Shown piece by piece: positions 32,394-43,951 of a DNA stretch of 64,000 nt. Position numbers and translations under genes: made by a program. The notes beneath the pieces are model-generated. The model saw only the letters and a program-made list of their open reading frames with translations. It had not been told where the DNA came from and searched no databases. The number at the start of each line of letters is the position of its first letter. The stretch's first letter is position 1. Source of the stretch: Rusavskia elegans (lineage: Eukaryota > Ascomycota > Lecanoromycetes > Teloschistales > Teloschistaceae); assembly GCA_011316305.1 (NCBI GenBank), contig SAUG01000071.1, positions 186,001-250,000 of the forward strand, read 5' to 3'.

Positions 32394-33715
32394 CTATTCA
32401 GCCGTGTCCAATAAATCCCCTGCGTGGTTACGGTTAGCCCCCACATCAATGCGTGCCGTTTTGAACTGGCATTTCTTGCTGTCCCTCTGCCCTTCTTTAA
32501 AAGCCGTCTTTACTTTGGCGATGTGTTTTCTCTTTCTGGATTTGACCAGCTTGATCTTGTGTGCTTTGAGCACCTTGTCCTCAATATCGTGGGATATCTC
32601 CCGGAAGGTTGTCAATTGGCGCATTGAGTTGTGGTGCGCCGATTCGACGTTCTCTCGAGTCAGGGTTTCCCTCACTGGAAGACCTTTGACTTCGTCAACC
32701 TTCTCGCGTTCTGGCTCTATGAAGTTCTGCAGCACAGCGTCAAAATCGGCCTCTGTGTCAATTATGGTTTTGACGGAGTGACGATATTCGACCCTGTCTT
32801 TGGCGCTGTCATCGGCGCTGTCTTCGACGATGTCGCCCAGGACTATAGTGTTTGATGTGTCACTCATCGTTCCGTTGAAGTTTTCAGAGTCGTCGTCAAG
32901 CTCCAAGCCAACCGCAAATCCACATCCTGGATTTGCAATCGGAGTCAGCATACGAGTGTTCAAAGCCTCTGATGAAGGGGAAGGTGAAGTAGCACCGAAA
33001 ATTCCTTACGTATTGCTGGAACAGGTGGTGCATCGTGCAACCTGGAGAGCCTGCCTACTTCTTGTGCTTCCTCTTCTCTGATCTTCGTGGCCAATACCAG
33101 TTCTTCAGATTCACGAGCCTGACGTTCGGCATTCTTTTTCTCGTCGCTACTGATGGACAACAAGCCGTCGGCGACCCCAAGGCAATAGCTGTTACGGGCC
33201 TGAATGCCCGTAAATTTCTGCGACCAGTCGACAATTTGGTTGTATAAGGCTTCAGCTGCGATAGCCGCGGAGACCGTACACTCGGAGATACCATAGAACG
33301 TCCATGTGACTCTGTTGCTCTTGCGCTCTGTGAAGTATCTGCAGCTGAAAAATGTCTGGACAGCGCCGAGCAGCCAGTCAACCCATGCTGGGGTGAAAAC
33401 TCTTCCGCCTTCCTTTGCAGGCCAGATGTCGACGGCACTCATACCACCCCGCTTCTCACGTTGGGAGGCGTCTTCCTGGATCATGATATCAGCCTGGCTG
33501 ATCTGGTACTGTTCCATTATTTTCGCAGCCATCCTGGATGCTGCTTTAGCCTCCTGCTCGTTGGCGTTCTCGTGGTTCGCCCGGTCAAAGCATTTCTTAA
33601 CACGCTCGATGGCGCTCTTCGCTTGAGTTGAGGGAACCTTGTTCGAAGTGTTCTCGTCGGCAAGATAACTTATGACAGCCTTGGACTTCTGAAGAGCTCG
33701 AGGTCTTGGAGGCAT
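32394..33715 (-). CDS. DUF2786-domain protein
   Basis: Exons 33715-33010 and 32968-32394, joined over a 41-bp intron (GTAAGG...CATCAG), give 426 residues. Near the N-terminus a helical motif (about 33-75: AIERVKKCFDRANHENANEQ, then EAKAASRMAAKIMEQYQIS) matches DUF2786. It is followed by the usual partner region (about 105-185), with WVDWLLGAVQTFFSCRYF and VTWTFYGISECTVSAAIAAE. The second exon is hydrophilic, acidic at first and ends in a Lys/Arg-rich stretch (KIKLVKSRKRKHIAKVK) that may be a nuclear signal. DUF2786 occurs in phage and fungal proteins with no established function. The 41-bp intron is short; without it the frame ends soon after the join. Confidence 0.75.
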
Positions 33716-34124
33716 CGTGTGACTGGTCTATGGTCAGCCATTGCACCTGCGTGTCAATCGTGGTAGCGGCTTACCAGCTGTTGGAGGAGGAAAGTCTTCA
33801 GTGGGGTTGCCACTGTCAATGGACAGGTCTGGTTGCGGCAAGAAAATAGAAGTAGAGTGAGATGGGAAGGATGTTCAATGGCTTGAGGTTGCACAACACC
33901 TTCGTAAACAATGTAAGTGAAGACAAGACCAACACTCGGGAGCCCAGCGCTTAATTCACTAGGGCAACATAGGGGGACTACCGCGGACACAACCATCCTG
34001 CTCTGACTGTCAGTGTGCTTGCAGTCTTTGGAGGTAGGCAGTGAAACATACCGCCTTCTAATGCAGGTTTTCTCTTTGTTTTCCAATTCTTGATAGGTAC
34101 TGAAGAGCTATCTACGATCACCAA
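33716..34124. other. intergenic
   Basis: It is the promoter of the DUF2786 gene and the 3' flank of the kinase locus. No gene is supported. Confidence 0.4.
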
Positions 34125-35665
34125 CTACTCTTCTGATCGATGATCTACCGCAGACCTGAAGCTGAGCCAAGGATCATTGTACAAATCTTTTGCACTCGAT
34201 CGCTCCTCTGGTAGCCACTTAAGCATCTTAGATGCAAATTCGATGAACAGCCGCTTATCCTCCCCTTGAAGGAAGGGTGTCAGGTCCGAAAAGGTAAAAG
34301 CCTCTGAGGGAATGAGTTGTGGATGTTTGAATTCACCTGGGAAGAGGATTAATAATCAGCAAAGATCACGAGGGTTCCATGAGCATCATCATCATCGCTT
34401 GCAGAATCGTACACACCTTCTGCAGTGTATAAACTAGACAGCATTGCACTGTCTGCCCGATCCAGCAATTCTTGTGGGGGTGGGCCAAGTAGGCCAATCA
34501 TCTGAGCGAAATGGGCTTCGCGAGAGTATCTATCGCTTTCCGGCCCGAGCCCATCAAGGAGTGAAACATCCTGCAAAAGCTCCCACAGCTATGCAACGAA
34601 GTAAAAGTTAGTGGCATTGCGCGAATAGGAGTCCCAATGTCAAAAGCCACTTGCCACCATGCCAAGATTCCATATATCGGCGCTGTAAGTCCAGCCTGCC
34701 TTGAGTAGAACCTCTGGCGCGCAGAATTGCTCAGGTTGGATGTCATGACGATGGGGAGTTGGGACATTGCCGAAGACAGCAGCACCAAAGTCACTGATCT
34801 TCAGCAGTCCAACGCCCTTCCGTAAGCCACCGAAATTGGGCCTTGATTGGTATATAGGATGCCCATGGACTTCTTTGGATTATGGTGGGTTTTCCTTCTG
34901 TTGGCGAACGTAGTCATTGATGACCGACCTGTCCTCAAAGCCCAATAGCAGGTTATCGGATTTGAGGTCTTGTGCTTTACTGTTAGCCGATCCCTCGCTC
35001 AAGCATGTTGGGCACTGCACTTACCAGTATGTATGATGTGACATTCCGAGTGAAGAAAGTCAAGACCTTTTAGAACAAGCTTTAAGAAGGCTTTGAGGAT
35101 AGTGGGTGGCAACCCTACAGTACCGAGATGTCGACCCAGAAGCCAGAGGGGTTCTCTCAACGGTTCAAAAACCATACCGAGATGTTCTCCAAAGGGTCCG
35201 GGAATTGTGAAAGAGTCCTGAATCAACCTGACATAGGAACGACCTTCATGTACTGTCTGAATATCGGAAATATGCTGTGACATCTCCAGCTCATCCTCGG
35301 CTGATTTCCGATCTCTTTCAAAGCAATTGGTAATTTTGAGCGCTACGTATCGGTTCGGCTGCCATGGCCAGCTAAAATTTGTTATTGCCAGCTGGCTGCG
35401 AAAGGCACTGTACGAACCATTTGGTATCCTTGGCCAGCCAAACCGTTGAGCCCGTTCCCCAGCCAAGCTTGGAGACAATTTGGTACTTTTGGATGGTGTC
35501 CCCAATCCGGGCTGGATAAAAACGTCTTAGGTCGTAATCAGGGTTTCCTTCCTCGTCGAGAATTGTGTTGGCAGGTAGTGTGAGAGTGCTCGTATTCATG
35601 ATTGGGTTCAGTCGCGATGAGAAGCGCCGTAGCGCCAGTGAGAGGAACGTGCAAGAACGCAGCAT
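34125..35665 (-). pseudogene. SRPK-like protein kinase with an in-frame stop
   Basis: Five exons can be read: 35665-35418, 35371-35025, 34968-34655, 34588-34417 and 34336-34125. The kinase features are in order: LPANTILDEEGNPDYDLRRF, the glycine loop LGWGTGSTVWLA, YVALKI with the ATP lysine, HTDLKSDNLLL as catalytic loop, SDFGAA, APEV, and a C-lobe end MLKWLPEERSSAKDLYNDPW. This is the fungal SRPK-like family, often expanded in ascomycetes. After YVRQQKENPP comes TAA at 34882-34880, followed in the same frame by SKEVHGHPIYQSRPNFGGLR, which continues the kinase. Translation would stop before the DFG motif. The intron after GMV appears to be GC-AG (GCAAGT). All other splice joins and frames are intact, so the lesion may be recent or a sequencing error. 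Confidence 0.75.
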
Positions 35666-36007
35666 GAAACAAGATTAGTATGGACCCTCGGTAATCAAAG
35701 AAATAGAAATATAGAATGCTGGTAGATGGCAGGCTTCAGGATTCGCGGGCCGTATCCGTAGCGGACTTGGCGATCGCCAAGTCAACTCCCATTGGACGAG
35801 TTCTTAAGCGATCGGCCATTCTAGCGCCTAGGCAGCCATCCAACTCAACTCAGCAGCACTTTCTCCACTTAGGACAATTTATAATCAGGCCCATCGCCAG
35901 AAACCTTCGAGTTACTTTCTATCGTTCCGTATTCTCTCCCAATTATTAGATAAAATGTCGTGGACCACAAGAGCAGGTCGCTTCTTAAAACGACAGGGGA
36001 CTCGGGC

Positions 36008-36410
36008 ATGGATGAAAACACTGCGCAGAGTGCAGTGGAAAGCGCAATTGACAGTCTCAAGGGCTCATATCCAGAGCTTGCTGGTGCGAAGAAGGCGATT
36101 GTGAGGTACAAGCTTTGCATGGCTCTCTCACAAACTTTGTTCACAGCTAGGCAATGTAAATAGATCAGAACCTCATCCCACCCCTACAACAGACGGTAGG
36201 ATTGACCCCCTCCACGCCAATTTCCAAATTACCGATGCAAACAATCAGCCAATCACTTCGGCTCATTCTTACGCAAACCCGCTCGGGGGGAGATACGTAT
36301 GGGTCTCGAAGCCTAAATATAACAATGGTCAAGAGGCAAAACAATACTTTCCGCCGAGTCCGGCAGCAAAAGAGACAGATGGTGGGAAGAATGCCCCAGG
36401 TCAGCAATGA
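36008..36410 (+). CDS. candidate 118-residue protein, two exons
   Basis: Exon 1 is 36008-36100 (MDENTAQSAVESAIDSLKGS...), then a 46-bp intron with a good donor (GTGAGG) and acceptor (TTCACAG). Exon 2 is 36147-36410, encoding a hydrophilic region with HANFQITDANNQPITSAHSY, then ANPLGGRYVWVSKPKYNNGQ, and a Pro/Lys/Gly tail ending APGQQ. Both exons keep frame and exon 2 has protein-like composition. I do not recognise it. Other frames in the area are also open, so the model is tentative. Confidence 0.5.
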
Positions 36411-36927
36411 GGGGGACGCGTACAGAGCAGGCTCTAAAGGGATTTTGAAAAGGCGACTGATAAGACATCTACGACTACAGTGAAAGATCCAAGTTCCAGT
36501 TATCTAACAAGAATGTATCCCAGGCCGGGGTGGGACTGGGAGTGTGGTAGACAATCAACCATGCGTCGCCGGTGTTTCAATACCTGCATTTTGCCCCCTT
36601 CCTTCTCCCTCTAGTCTATCAAAATTCCTGTCATAGTGAAATGGTCACCGTCCACACAAGACGGTTTCCATAGATTGGTCACTCCATGCAAGCGGTTTCC
36701 TTCCTGACCCTTATGGACAAAGCTACCTTGCAATCCGCTCAAAATAGGGCACACATTGTTGGACCTGACAAAAATTGCATCGTCAAATTTTAGGAGTCGG
36801 ATTCAAATCCCAGGATTTCTCAAGTCCAGCCCGTCTACGCCTTTTTTCATATTCTTTGATCGCGCTGTTCGCGCTCCGGGCTTTCGTTTACGTTACGGCA
36901 ATTCTCCGTGTTCCTTTTCTCCTCCAG

Positions 36928-37060
36928 ATCAACCCTTACGACCCTGCCTAGAGCGTCATAGCCTTCACCATCAGGGACACCATCGAATCCAATTTGGCAG
37001 TCGTCAGTGCCTGTCTGCCGACCACCCTCTATTCAGGAGATGGCTACCCTAATTGCTCTC
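36928..37060 (+). pseudogene. relic of a fungal rhodopsin-domain membrane protein
   Basis: After an acceptor-like CTCCAG, one frame reads INPYDPA, stop, SVIAFTIRDTIESNLAVVSA, CLPTTLYSG. The part TIESNLAVVSACLPT is the hallmark last-helix motif of fungal rhodopsin-domain (PTH11-like) membrane proteins. The TAG sits where the family usually has Trp, a G-to-A change in TpG context as RIP makes. Downstream at about 37331-37410 a frame (MSIIGVTTEVDVERDTSL) could be the tail. The upstream helices are not intact. Confidence 0.5.
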
Positions 37061-38322
37061 CTCGCTTCGGTCGAGATCGGGCCCAAGAGTGCACTCGAGG
37101 TACTCGGTCATAATACCGGATGACGAAGCCTCCCTATTCCGGTAGCACCCCACGAACATGGATCGGACAGAGACAAGGGTACAAGGGGCAAAGCCACATG
37201 CGTAGGTTCCAGCGACCTTGTGCACCGCATACACCTCCTTCTCCAAGTCCCCGATTGGCCCATGGAGAGCAGTTCAGATTGGCTGAATTGCGTCCTACAA
37301 ATCACAGGGCGGAAACGGTAAAACATGGCCCATGAGCATAATCGGGGTTACAACCGAGGTAGATGTCGAGCGCGACACGAGTCTTTCAAGCAAGCAACGA
37401 GTGGACCCAATATGAGGTTGGATTGGAAATAAAGAGATGGGTTGAGCTGTGCTCGTGGAAAGACATGACGGCGATTCAGCGATGTTGGGCTTGAACTTGG
37501 CTCACCTCAACCAATAATACATAGTTGCCGAAAGAAGTACAACGGCTATCCAGATTAACGGAGACGTCCTCCGCGTAGATAAAGGCGGTTGCAACCAGTA
37601 TCTCCATCATGGAAGAAACCATGGGCATATTGGAATTCTACGAGCGTCCCTTCTAATGGACGGAGAGCAAGTAGGTGCCAATGTCTCAGTCCGGGAGATG
37701 GCTTGGTGGAAGAGAGCTGTATGTTCATACAGGACTCACGGTTCAATCAGCCGTAGATACTCGTTCATGAAAATTCGGCATGTTCAGCCATTGGGGGTTG
37801 TCAACAATTTTATTTTGCGAATTCTTTAGCCGCTCAGCGAGAACATCCCTTCCGCGTAAACGAACGAGCAGGAGTTGATGACGCAGTACAAATCCAAGTG
37901 ACAAACACTATTAGGGTTGGATTTTTTTTTCCCCTCAATCAGGGGGTTCAAGAGCCGACACTCTGATTCTGATCCATTGAGTGATGGTTTTAATCAGATT
38001 ACCCGTAGCAGGAAAGTCTTCGAACGATATCTTCATAGTCGAAGGTGCTATTGGAATAACAAATCCGGAATATTTTCCAAGTGATCGCCTGATGCCATGG
38101 AACCCCATATAAGAGAGAAAGAGAAAGCTAGTTCTGATAGATCAGGAATACAGTACTTTCCGAGCGAGTAGGTACCGGGGCCTCGTCAGAACCTTTGCTA
38201 GAAACTTATAGTCAGCGTTTCTGTCCCAATAGTCGTAGCCGCCCTCCATTTCACCCGCTTACCTTATCACAGGCAAGTCCTCCAGTTGTACCAGATTCAT
38301 GACCAGTACCAAAGTTTAACAG
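37061..38322. other. intergenic, possibly further relic sequence
   Basis: Apart from the possible rhodopsin-gene tail near 37.33-37.41 kb, no coding frame is supported. A run of nine T residues lies near 37922. Confidence 0.4.
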
Positions 38323-39084
38323 TCATGAATGCCCTTGTTTCAAAAGCGGAGCAGCTTCATTGTCTTCGTAAACACCAGACTTGCTTTGCCGTCCCTTGTC
38401 GCCACTGCTCGATCCTGCTTCAGTGCTTGTAGCCGGGGGTGGGCCCAACATTTCATTCGGCGTCACCTGGTTGTCTTTCTGTCCCAAGAGCTTTTTGCCT
38501 GCTCCCCCCATCGGTAAGTACGTGTCCGGCGTATTATCCTCCGCCGTCTGTCTTACTGCTTGGTACATGGCCGAGACGTCGGCAATGACGTGATCTACAT
38601 CTAACTTGCAGCCCTCATGGCTGAAGTCCCTTTCTCGGTCCTCGATGTACTCTCGCAACTTCCGCAGGCCGAATTGGTATTGTTTGAGCCGGTTTGGCAA
38701 GCCTTGTCCTTTGAGATACGTTTGGACGCCTGCTATCACGGTGTTTACACTACCTAGTATGGTAATTGCAATGTGAGGACCAGCAGCGGCGCTCAGCGCA
38801 GTTAGCGTAGCTGCGATGATGATTTGCCCCATGAAGGCCGCGTTGATTATCGACGACATCAGGTAGTACTGGTAAGTGCTTTTACGCTCTTCGGAAACTA
38901 TGCGCGTGTAGATTCCTTGATTCCTGGCGGCGCGCTTAGGGTCTTTGTTGTGAAGAATCGGGGGTGTGTCGATGCCAGTCATGTGTCGGAACTTGATGAG
39001 TTTGGGCGGACTGTTGTCCTTATTGTCGTTCTTGTTGTCCGTTTGACTTGCTGCATCGCGCTCGGGATCAGGATCTGGAGCCAT
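38323..39084 (-). CDS. SLATT-domain membrane protein (fungal type)
   Basis: The first ATG in the frame is 39084 (MAPDPDPERD), giving 253 residues. After a charged N-terminus comes the SLATT module, residues about 57-153: GIYTRIVSEERKSTYQYYLM, two membrane helices (about 76-97 and 104-124), then GVQTYLKGQGLPNRLKQYQF and LRKLREYIEDRERDF. The C-terminus is soluble, with Gly/Ser-rich sequence ending APLLKQGHS. In bacteria, SLATT proteins are predicted membrane pore effectors in nucleotide-signalled conflict systems; the fungal branch has no established role. The protein sits within a run of small membrane genes but is distinct from them. Confidence 0.85.
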   Translation of the reverse strand: MAPDPDPERDAASQTDNKNDNKDNSPPKLIKFRHMTGIDTPPILHNKDPKRAARNQGIYTRIVSEERKSTYQYYLMSSIINAAFMGQIIIAATLTALSAAAGPHIAITILGSVNTVIAGVQTYLKGQGLPNRLKQYQFGLRKLREYIEDRERDFSHEGCKLDVDHVIADVSAMYQAVRQTAEDNTPDTYLPMGGAGKKLLGQKDNQVTPNEMLGPPPATSTEAGSSSGDKGRQSKSGVYEDNEAAPLLKQGHS

Positions 39085-41212
39085 TACCCAGGGAGTAGGA
39101 GATTGATTGCAAAAGTTACGGATCTCACCCTCCTCGGGAGATCCGCTGGAAAACACGACGAGGACTAACGGCAGCCCGCAAAGAACCTTGAGCACAGCTC
39201 CCAAGTCCTTTAATAATCTCTTAACAATGGGGGAAGACACGGCTTTGATAGAAATTGAGAGAAAGCGGGGTGAAAGTCTATATGAAAGATGGATGTAGAA
39301 TTACGTAGCCCTGCATATTGTACTGACGCGGAAAAACTCGGTTGAGCAGATCTATGGATCGCATGAATGATAGTGTTTGTTACTGTGTCCAGATAATGCA
39401 TGGAACTAAAGCAAAATATGATCGCCGGTGTAGCTGGCGAAACTGCAAATGACAGTGTCTAAGGTATGTCGGCAAGGACTTTCGATGATATTTTATGATT
39501 TCAACTCAGGGAGGCCTACATCCCATCCCCTGGCTTCAATACAATACTATCTCATTGAATGAATGCAGACCTTAATGCTGTCGGCTCGGTCCGACTATTC
39601 GAGATCACATTGAGCCATGAGGCTTTTCAGGGTGCCTGTAACGGGCAAGTACGAGTTGAATCGCTCGAGATATGTTGTGACCAGCTTAGTCAGCTTGGTT
39701 AGTCAAGGTCACGTGCAGCTTGCGTGGAGAAGGCTTGGCGCGAGCAGATCTCGTGCGACAGCTCGACCTCATTCCTCACTGGCTCGCCCTTTGTATTATG
39801 GGTCTTCTTCGCCATGTGGTAGAGGCTGGCGCAAACTGGCAAAAGCGATTGATAGAAACGTGATGTCAGCCGGCAGGAAGGAGTCATGTAGTGATTGATT
39901 GATGATCGAGTGAAAATCTATGGAGAACTAGTTTACATGAAAAGTGGTGAGTGCCAAGGAGACGCTAAGCCTATTAAGGACTATGCTAAACCTCATAGGG
40001 CAGATGCACGTGACCTCAGCGGGTTTCAGTGAGAAATGCCAAATGGCTTCTCCATGAACTCCTCATGATCGCTCCTACATGCTGACACGTGACCATATGG
40101 GCCGCCTGGAGCCTGATGAGAATGATAGTATTAAGTACTGTGGTGGGTTTCCTAGAATTATGTCTTGACAATGGCTTTGTTGGCTAGTGATGTCCTTTGT
40201 GAATGTTTCTTTCATATGTTGACAATATTGCTGTCAATCAACATTCGCGTCCTTAGCTCAGGCGCAAGACCTTTTCCCATACTCCTACCGCACCTGCCAC
40301 CACACTCGATATTTCATCTTCATCCGACGCAATGGACAAGTCATCATCATCCGACCCAATGGACTTGACATCCTCACAACCCACCTCACCATCAGAGGAA
40401 TCGCCAGACCTATCTACTTATCGGCTCAATCCAGGTCGCCTCATCGACCGGAGGCATGCTGGGATCTAGATATCGAATTGGACTATGACAATAGCAAAAT
40501 GTCAGAGGAAGAACGGCAGCTGATTCGAGACGCCTATGCCGGATAGACGTGAACGCAAGAGATTACGTTACCCGTGTTCCGGAGAAGGGACTAAACACTG
40601 CTACGAGCAGCCAAGACGCGGTGAAGAATGATAATGGTATGGACGGTGGCGCCCAATCGACTGCCGTTGCCAACAATACTGATGAGATTGAGAAGAAATG
40701 CCAAGAGAGAATGAGGCGGATGCGGATCAGTGATGAGTAGATCACTTCGCTTGGGAGTGAGTGAGTCTATATGCAAGATAGAATGTTGGATAATTTTGCT
40801 AAGCATTCGGTCAGGAGTTCATTACTCACCAACGAGACGAGGCTTTAGCGGTTTTATGATAATAAGAATGAATTCATGTTGAAGTTTCGTTCTCCCGTTA
40901 GCACTGATGTTAAAATCCTTATCGTGTTCGGTTTGACAAAGTACAGCTTGGATACGGTAGTCACACCTTGCTCCGATCTAGCTTTACAACCCCTGAGCCC
41001 AGTGCGATGTCGGCGCAAAAGAGAGGCAGCTCCCAGGCCTGACCGGCCGTGTAGACTTGAAGACTTGAAGGGACGGCCTCCTGGACGAACAAAGTGTCGT
41101 GCTAATAAACGATATTTGAAATAATTCCAGTGCCGAAGGGCACACGAGATAACACATGGTTTCACAACACTGATTACGCAACAGATCTTCAAAGTGTCGT
41201 ACGAAGGCCGAC
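39085..41212. other. mostly intergenic
   Basis: Frames at 39617-39898 and 40854-41240 lack protein-like features. A weak small-gene candidate lies at 40332-40546. Confidence 0.4.
40332..40546 (+). other. possible small or degenerate gene
   Basis: An ATG at 40332 opens MDKSSSSDPMDLTSSQPTSP and the frame runs to a TAG at 40467. A second frame continues with DLDIELDYDNSKMSEEERQL and IRDAYAG to a TAG at 40544. Removing a 35-base GT...AG segment would join them in frame, but that is too short for a normal intron. A third frame (RDYVTRVPEKGLNTATSSQD) follows. Either a broken gene or a wrong reading of disordered sequence. Confidence 0.25.
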
Positions 41213-41220
41213 TATATAAG
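41213..41220 (+). promoter_or_regulatory. TATA element
   Basis: TATATAAG lies 73 bases upstream of the ATG at 41293. The leader between them is A/C-rich. This supports the short spliced gene that follows. Confidence 0.5.
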
Positions 41221-41292
41221 GGCCACTCATTTGTATCCAATTCAATCTCTCAAAAATAGACAACCACCCAAGGGCTTTCGACCACCACCATC

Positions 41293-41770
41293 ATGATGAG
41301 GTTCGCATTCTACGAGCACCGACCCTGTAAAACCGACCCTGCAATAATGGTACTGACACGCGTCTCCGAGCCGTCGGATAGAGTTGCATCCGTCATATCA
41401 CCGCTCAACCCAAATTCCGATGACGGGCACGTAAGTCTATATTCCCATACGAAAGTTTACCTTTGATGATATCGTGCTAACATCGTCCTAGACAATCCGC
41501 ACCAAGCATTTCTTTTTCATATTCCACAGCCGCTGGGCCTGCTCCAACAACGTAGGAAAGAAGTTCATCCAAAAAGCAAACAACGGTGATTTCTGCGAAA
41601 AGAATGCTGCTTATGGAGACTTGATACGGCTCCTGGGAAATAAACCGGTAAAAGCGCTAGAGCTTAGTGGTTGGCATATGGACCGCGGCTTTTCCGATCT
41701 GCACCAGAAAATGGCGGCGATGAAGGCGGAACTCGAACTCGTCAAGGCGGTGAAGGAGGATATCTTCTGA
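41293..41770 (+). CDS. 138-residue protein of unknown function, two exons
   Basis: Exon 1 is 41293-41430 and exon 2 is 41492-41770, separated by a 61-bp intron with perfect signals (GTAAGT, branch-like GTGCTAAC, acceptor CCTAG). The product begins MMRFAFYEHRPCKTDPAIMV, continues after the splice with TIRTKHFFFIFHSRWACSNN, and ends in a charged helix (HQKMAAMKAELELVKAVKED). Neither exon alone gives a long frame. The good splice signals, TATA box and coding composition make it convincing. I see no known domain, signal peptide or membrane helix. Confidence 0.65.
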
Positions 41771-42192
41771 CAACCACGAGGTATCTAAGTTTAGTGCCAG
41801 CCACGGTATTGTACAGCCACCTTGCCCATCTCGTATTTGCTGGAAGGTAGCATCGGATTACGCTTACAATCTAGTTTGTCGGAGTTTATTCATAGCTTGC
41901 TAAATAGCACACTGTTATTTTGGTTTGTCGGCCGTATCTCAAGTCCTCAATATGTAACATCTTACCTTGACCCTGCCTTATTCTATTTTAAAGCCTACTC
42001 TCTTTTTATTCATACTAATTCTCCTGCTTGGTCACCGCTTTGCTGTAGTTGAGTAAACCCACTCTTCCCTAGATCCATGGCTCACACGGAAGCCGTGGCC
42101 AGGCTATAAAGGTCTCTCGTTGACTCATCTGCCGTGGAAAGCAGTAACACCTATGTTCAAGCTCGGATCCAGCAACAACACTCGTTCTTTTC

Positions 42193-42746
42193 ATGGCGCA
42201 AACTAAAATGATGTCCACACACAATCTTCCAGACACCTCAGCAACCATGACACAGTCGGCCGGGGACCAAAAGGCTTGCAGCGACGTAAAGTCTCAACAT
42301 CCAGTTTTGGTGCGACTGCAGCTAAAAAGGACGTTGCCAAGCACATCTCAACCAAAATCGTTAATACACTTTCTATCACCCCAAAGGCGACGATCCCCGA
42401 TACCGAAATCAACATGAACGGGCTGGCCTTACGTAAGAGGATTGACAAGCACCAAGAGAGCCTGCAAAAACTTCAAGACCTCGCAGGCGCAAGTGTGAGC
42501 CGTATTCGTCATGAAAGACCAGAGGAGCGCGACGACCCAGCTCGAAAAGAGTCCGGCAAAAGGGTGAGGTGCAAGATCTTAGGCTGGCAAGAAGAGCTTT
42601 GCAACCTTGAACAGAAGAGGATGGAAGCTCCAGCTTTCCCCAGATACTTGACATTTATACACAAACCTTTTTGGGTGGAAGAAACATCGGCGGAAATTTG
42701 TATACAAATGCAACCCATGATTCTATCACTTCGCATATCCAAATGA
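42193..42746 (+). pseudogene. candidate broken gene for a coiled-coil protein
   Basis: A TATAAA (about 42105) and a suitable leader precede ATG 42193 (MAQTKMMSTHNLPDTSATMT). The frame changes around 42270. The second frame then runs STSSFGATAAKKDVAKHIST and MNGLALRKRIDKHQESLQKL, a basic then coiled-coil-like stretch, to 42746. I found no plausible intron that joins the two frames, so a small indel is likely. The last 40 residues (after FPRYLTF) look non-coding. Confidence 0.35.
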
Positions 42747-42824
42747 GGCAGCAAAGATCAATGCCTAGCTTTTTCGAAACATCACTCACGTTCCTCTGGA
42801 CTTCCGTCTGCTGCCGATAAAAAT

Positions 42825-43274
42825 CTACAAATACCTCCTCATCCACGCCACGATCATCCAATCCCGATCAACAAACGCCGCTTTGGCCGCCATACCCGGC
42901 GCACCCCCGGCAATATCATAATGCAACTCGTCTATCTCCCTCCAAACGCCCTTCATACCGCCTTGTAAATTATCCAAGAAATTCCTCCACCATCTCGGAT
43001 ACCACCAAGTATCATTGTACCAGAAAAGCCACCGCACCGCATACGGAATTACTGGAAGTAGCAGGAAGTCACAGGCAAGAGTTTGAAGGAAGATTTTGCC
43101 GAAGCTTGCGATGCTGGATGGCCAGACGGGTGAGTGGTGGATGGCGGTTGCGACAAGGAAGAGGTGGAGGAGGCTGAAGAGGTAGGTTGAGAGTCTGTCG
43201 ATGTGGTTGAAGAATCGTTTGAAGGCTTTTTCGCCGTCGATGCGGCGTTTTAGTCTGTACTCTTTTATTGACAT
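42825..43274 (-). CDS. small membrane protein, Trp-rich C-terminal half
   Basis: A 149-residue frame with an ATG at 43274. The start is basic (MSIKEYRLKRRIDGEKAFKR). Hydrophobic stretches lie at about 29-45 (LSTYLFSLLHLFLVATA) and 58-80 (SFGKIFLQTLACDFLLLPVI). After the second comes VRWLFWYNDTWWYPRWWRNF, a Trp/Tyr-rich interfacial segment that loosely resembles the RRHPxWxPY motif of three other genes in the cluster. The end is mixed and ends WMIVAWMRRYL. The family is not recognised. Confidence 0.6.
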   Translation of the reverse strand: MSIKEYRLKRRIDGEKAFKRFFNHIDRLSTYLFSLLHLFLVATAIHHSPVWPSSIASFGKIFLQTLACDFLLLPVIPYAVRWLFWYNDTWWYPRWWRNFLDNLQGGMKGVWREIDELHYDIAGGAPGMAAKAAFVDRDWMIVAWMRRYL

Positions 43275-43951
43275 TTTGTTGGAGTTCGAAGGTGGTTTGG
43301 GGGGAAAGTTGTAGGTTTGTTTGGGTATTGAGTAGGTGTCTCGAGGCTGATAGTAGGATTTGCATGGAAGAGGGAGTGACTAAGGAGAGATATAAGTTTT
43401 GACTGAACACCGACTGGTAATGACAGGAACCCGTCTTTGTTCCCTCTCGTCATTTAACATATAACGAAATTGTGAATTTCCTGGGAGACTTTGCCATTCT
43501 GCCTTGGTGGCAAGATAGACATTGTAAGAAAAAATATTCTTATCACGTTCACACCTACGATACAGCAGTCGTTCGAAAGACACCCTCTATCGAGCTATCG
43601 ACTGATATGTGCCCGTCACTGCGAGTGATGTAGCATACCATCTGGCTTGAATTGACGAGAAAGGTAGGTTAGAAGAAGAACGCAATTCGGTAGACTAAGA
43701 AATATGCAACATGTTTTGCTGCTCAGGGAAACAGGAACAAATCCACAGTAAAATCTTACATTCCATGCCATTCCATTCACAATCTACCGTCTCCTCACCT
43801 TCTCTCTACCCATGACAAATGCTCCAAACCATCACCCCATCTAACACCTTCTCAACCAAGTCTGATCAACGCGCTCCCCATACCACTCATTCAAGTCCAC
43901 CGCCATACATGCCCAACCAATCTAATCCTTATGTACTCTCGCCATCTCCAC

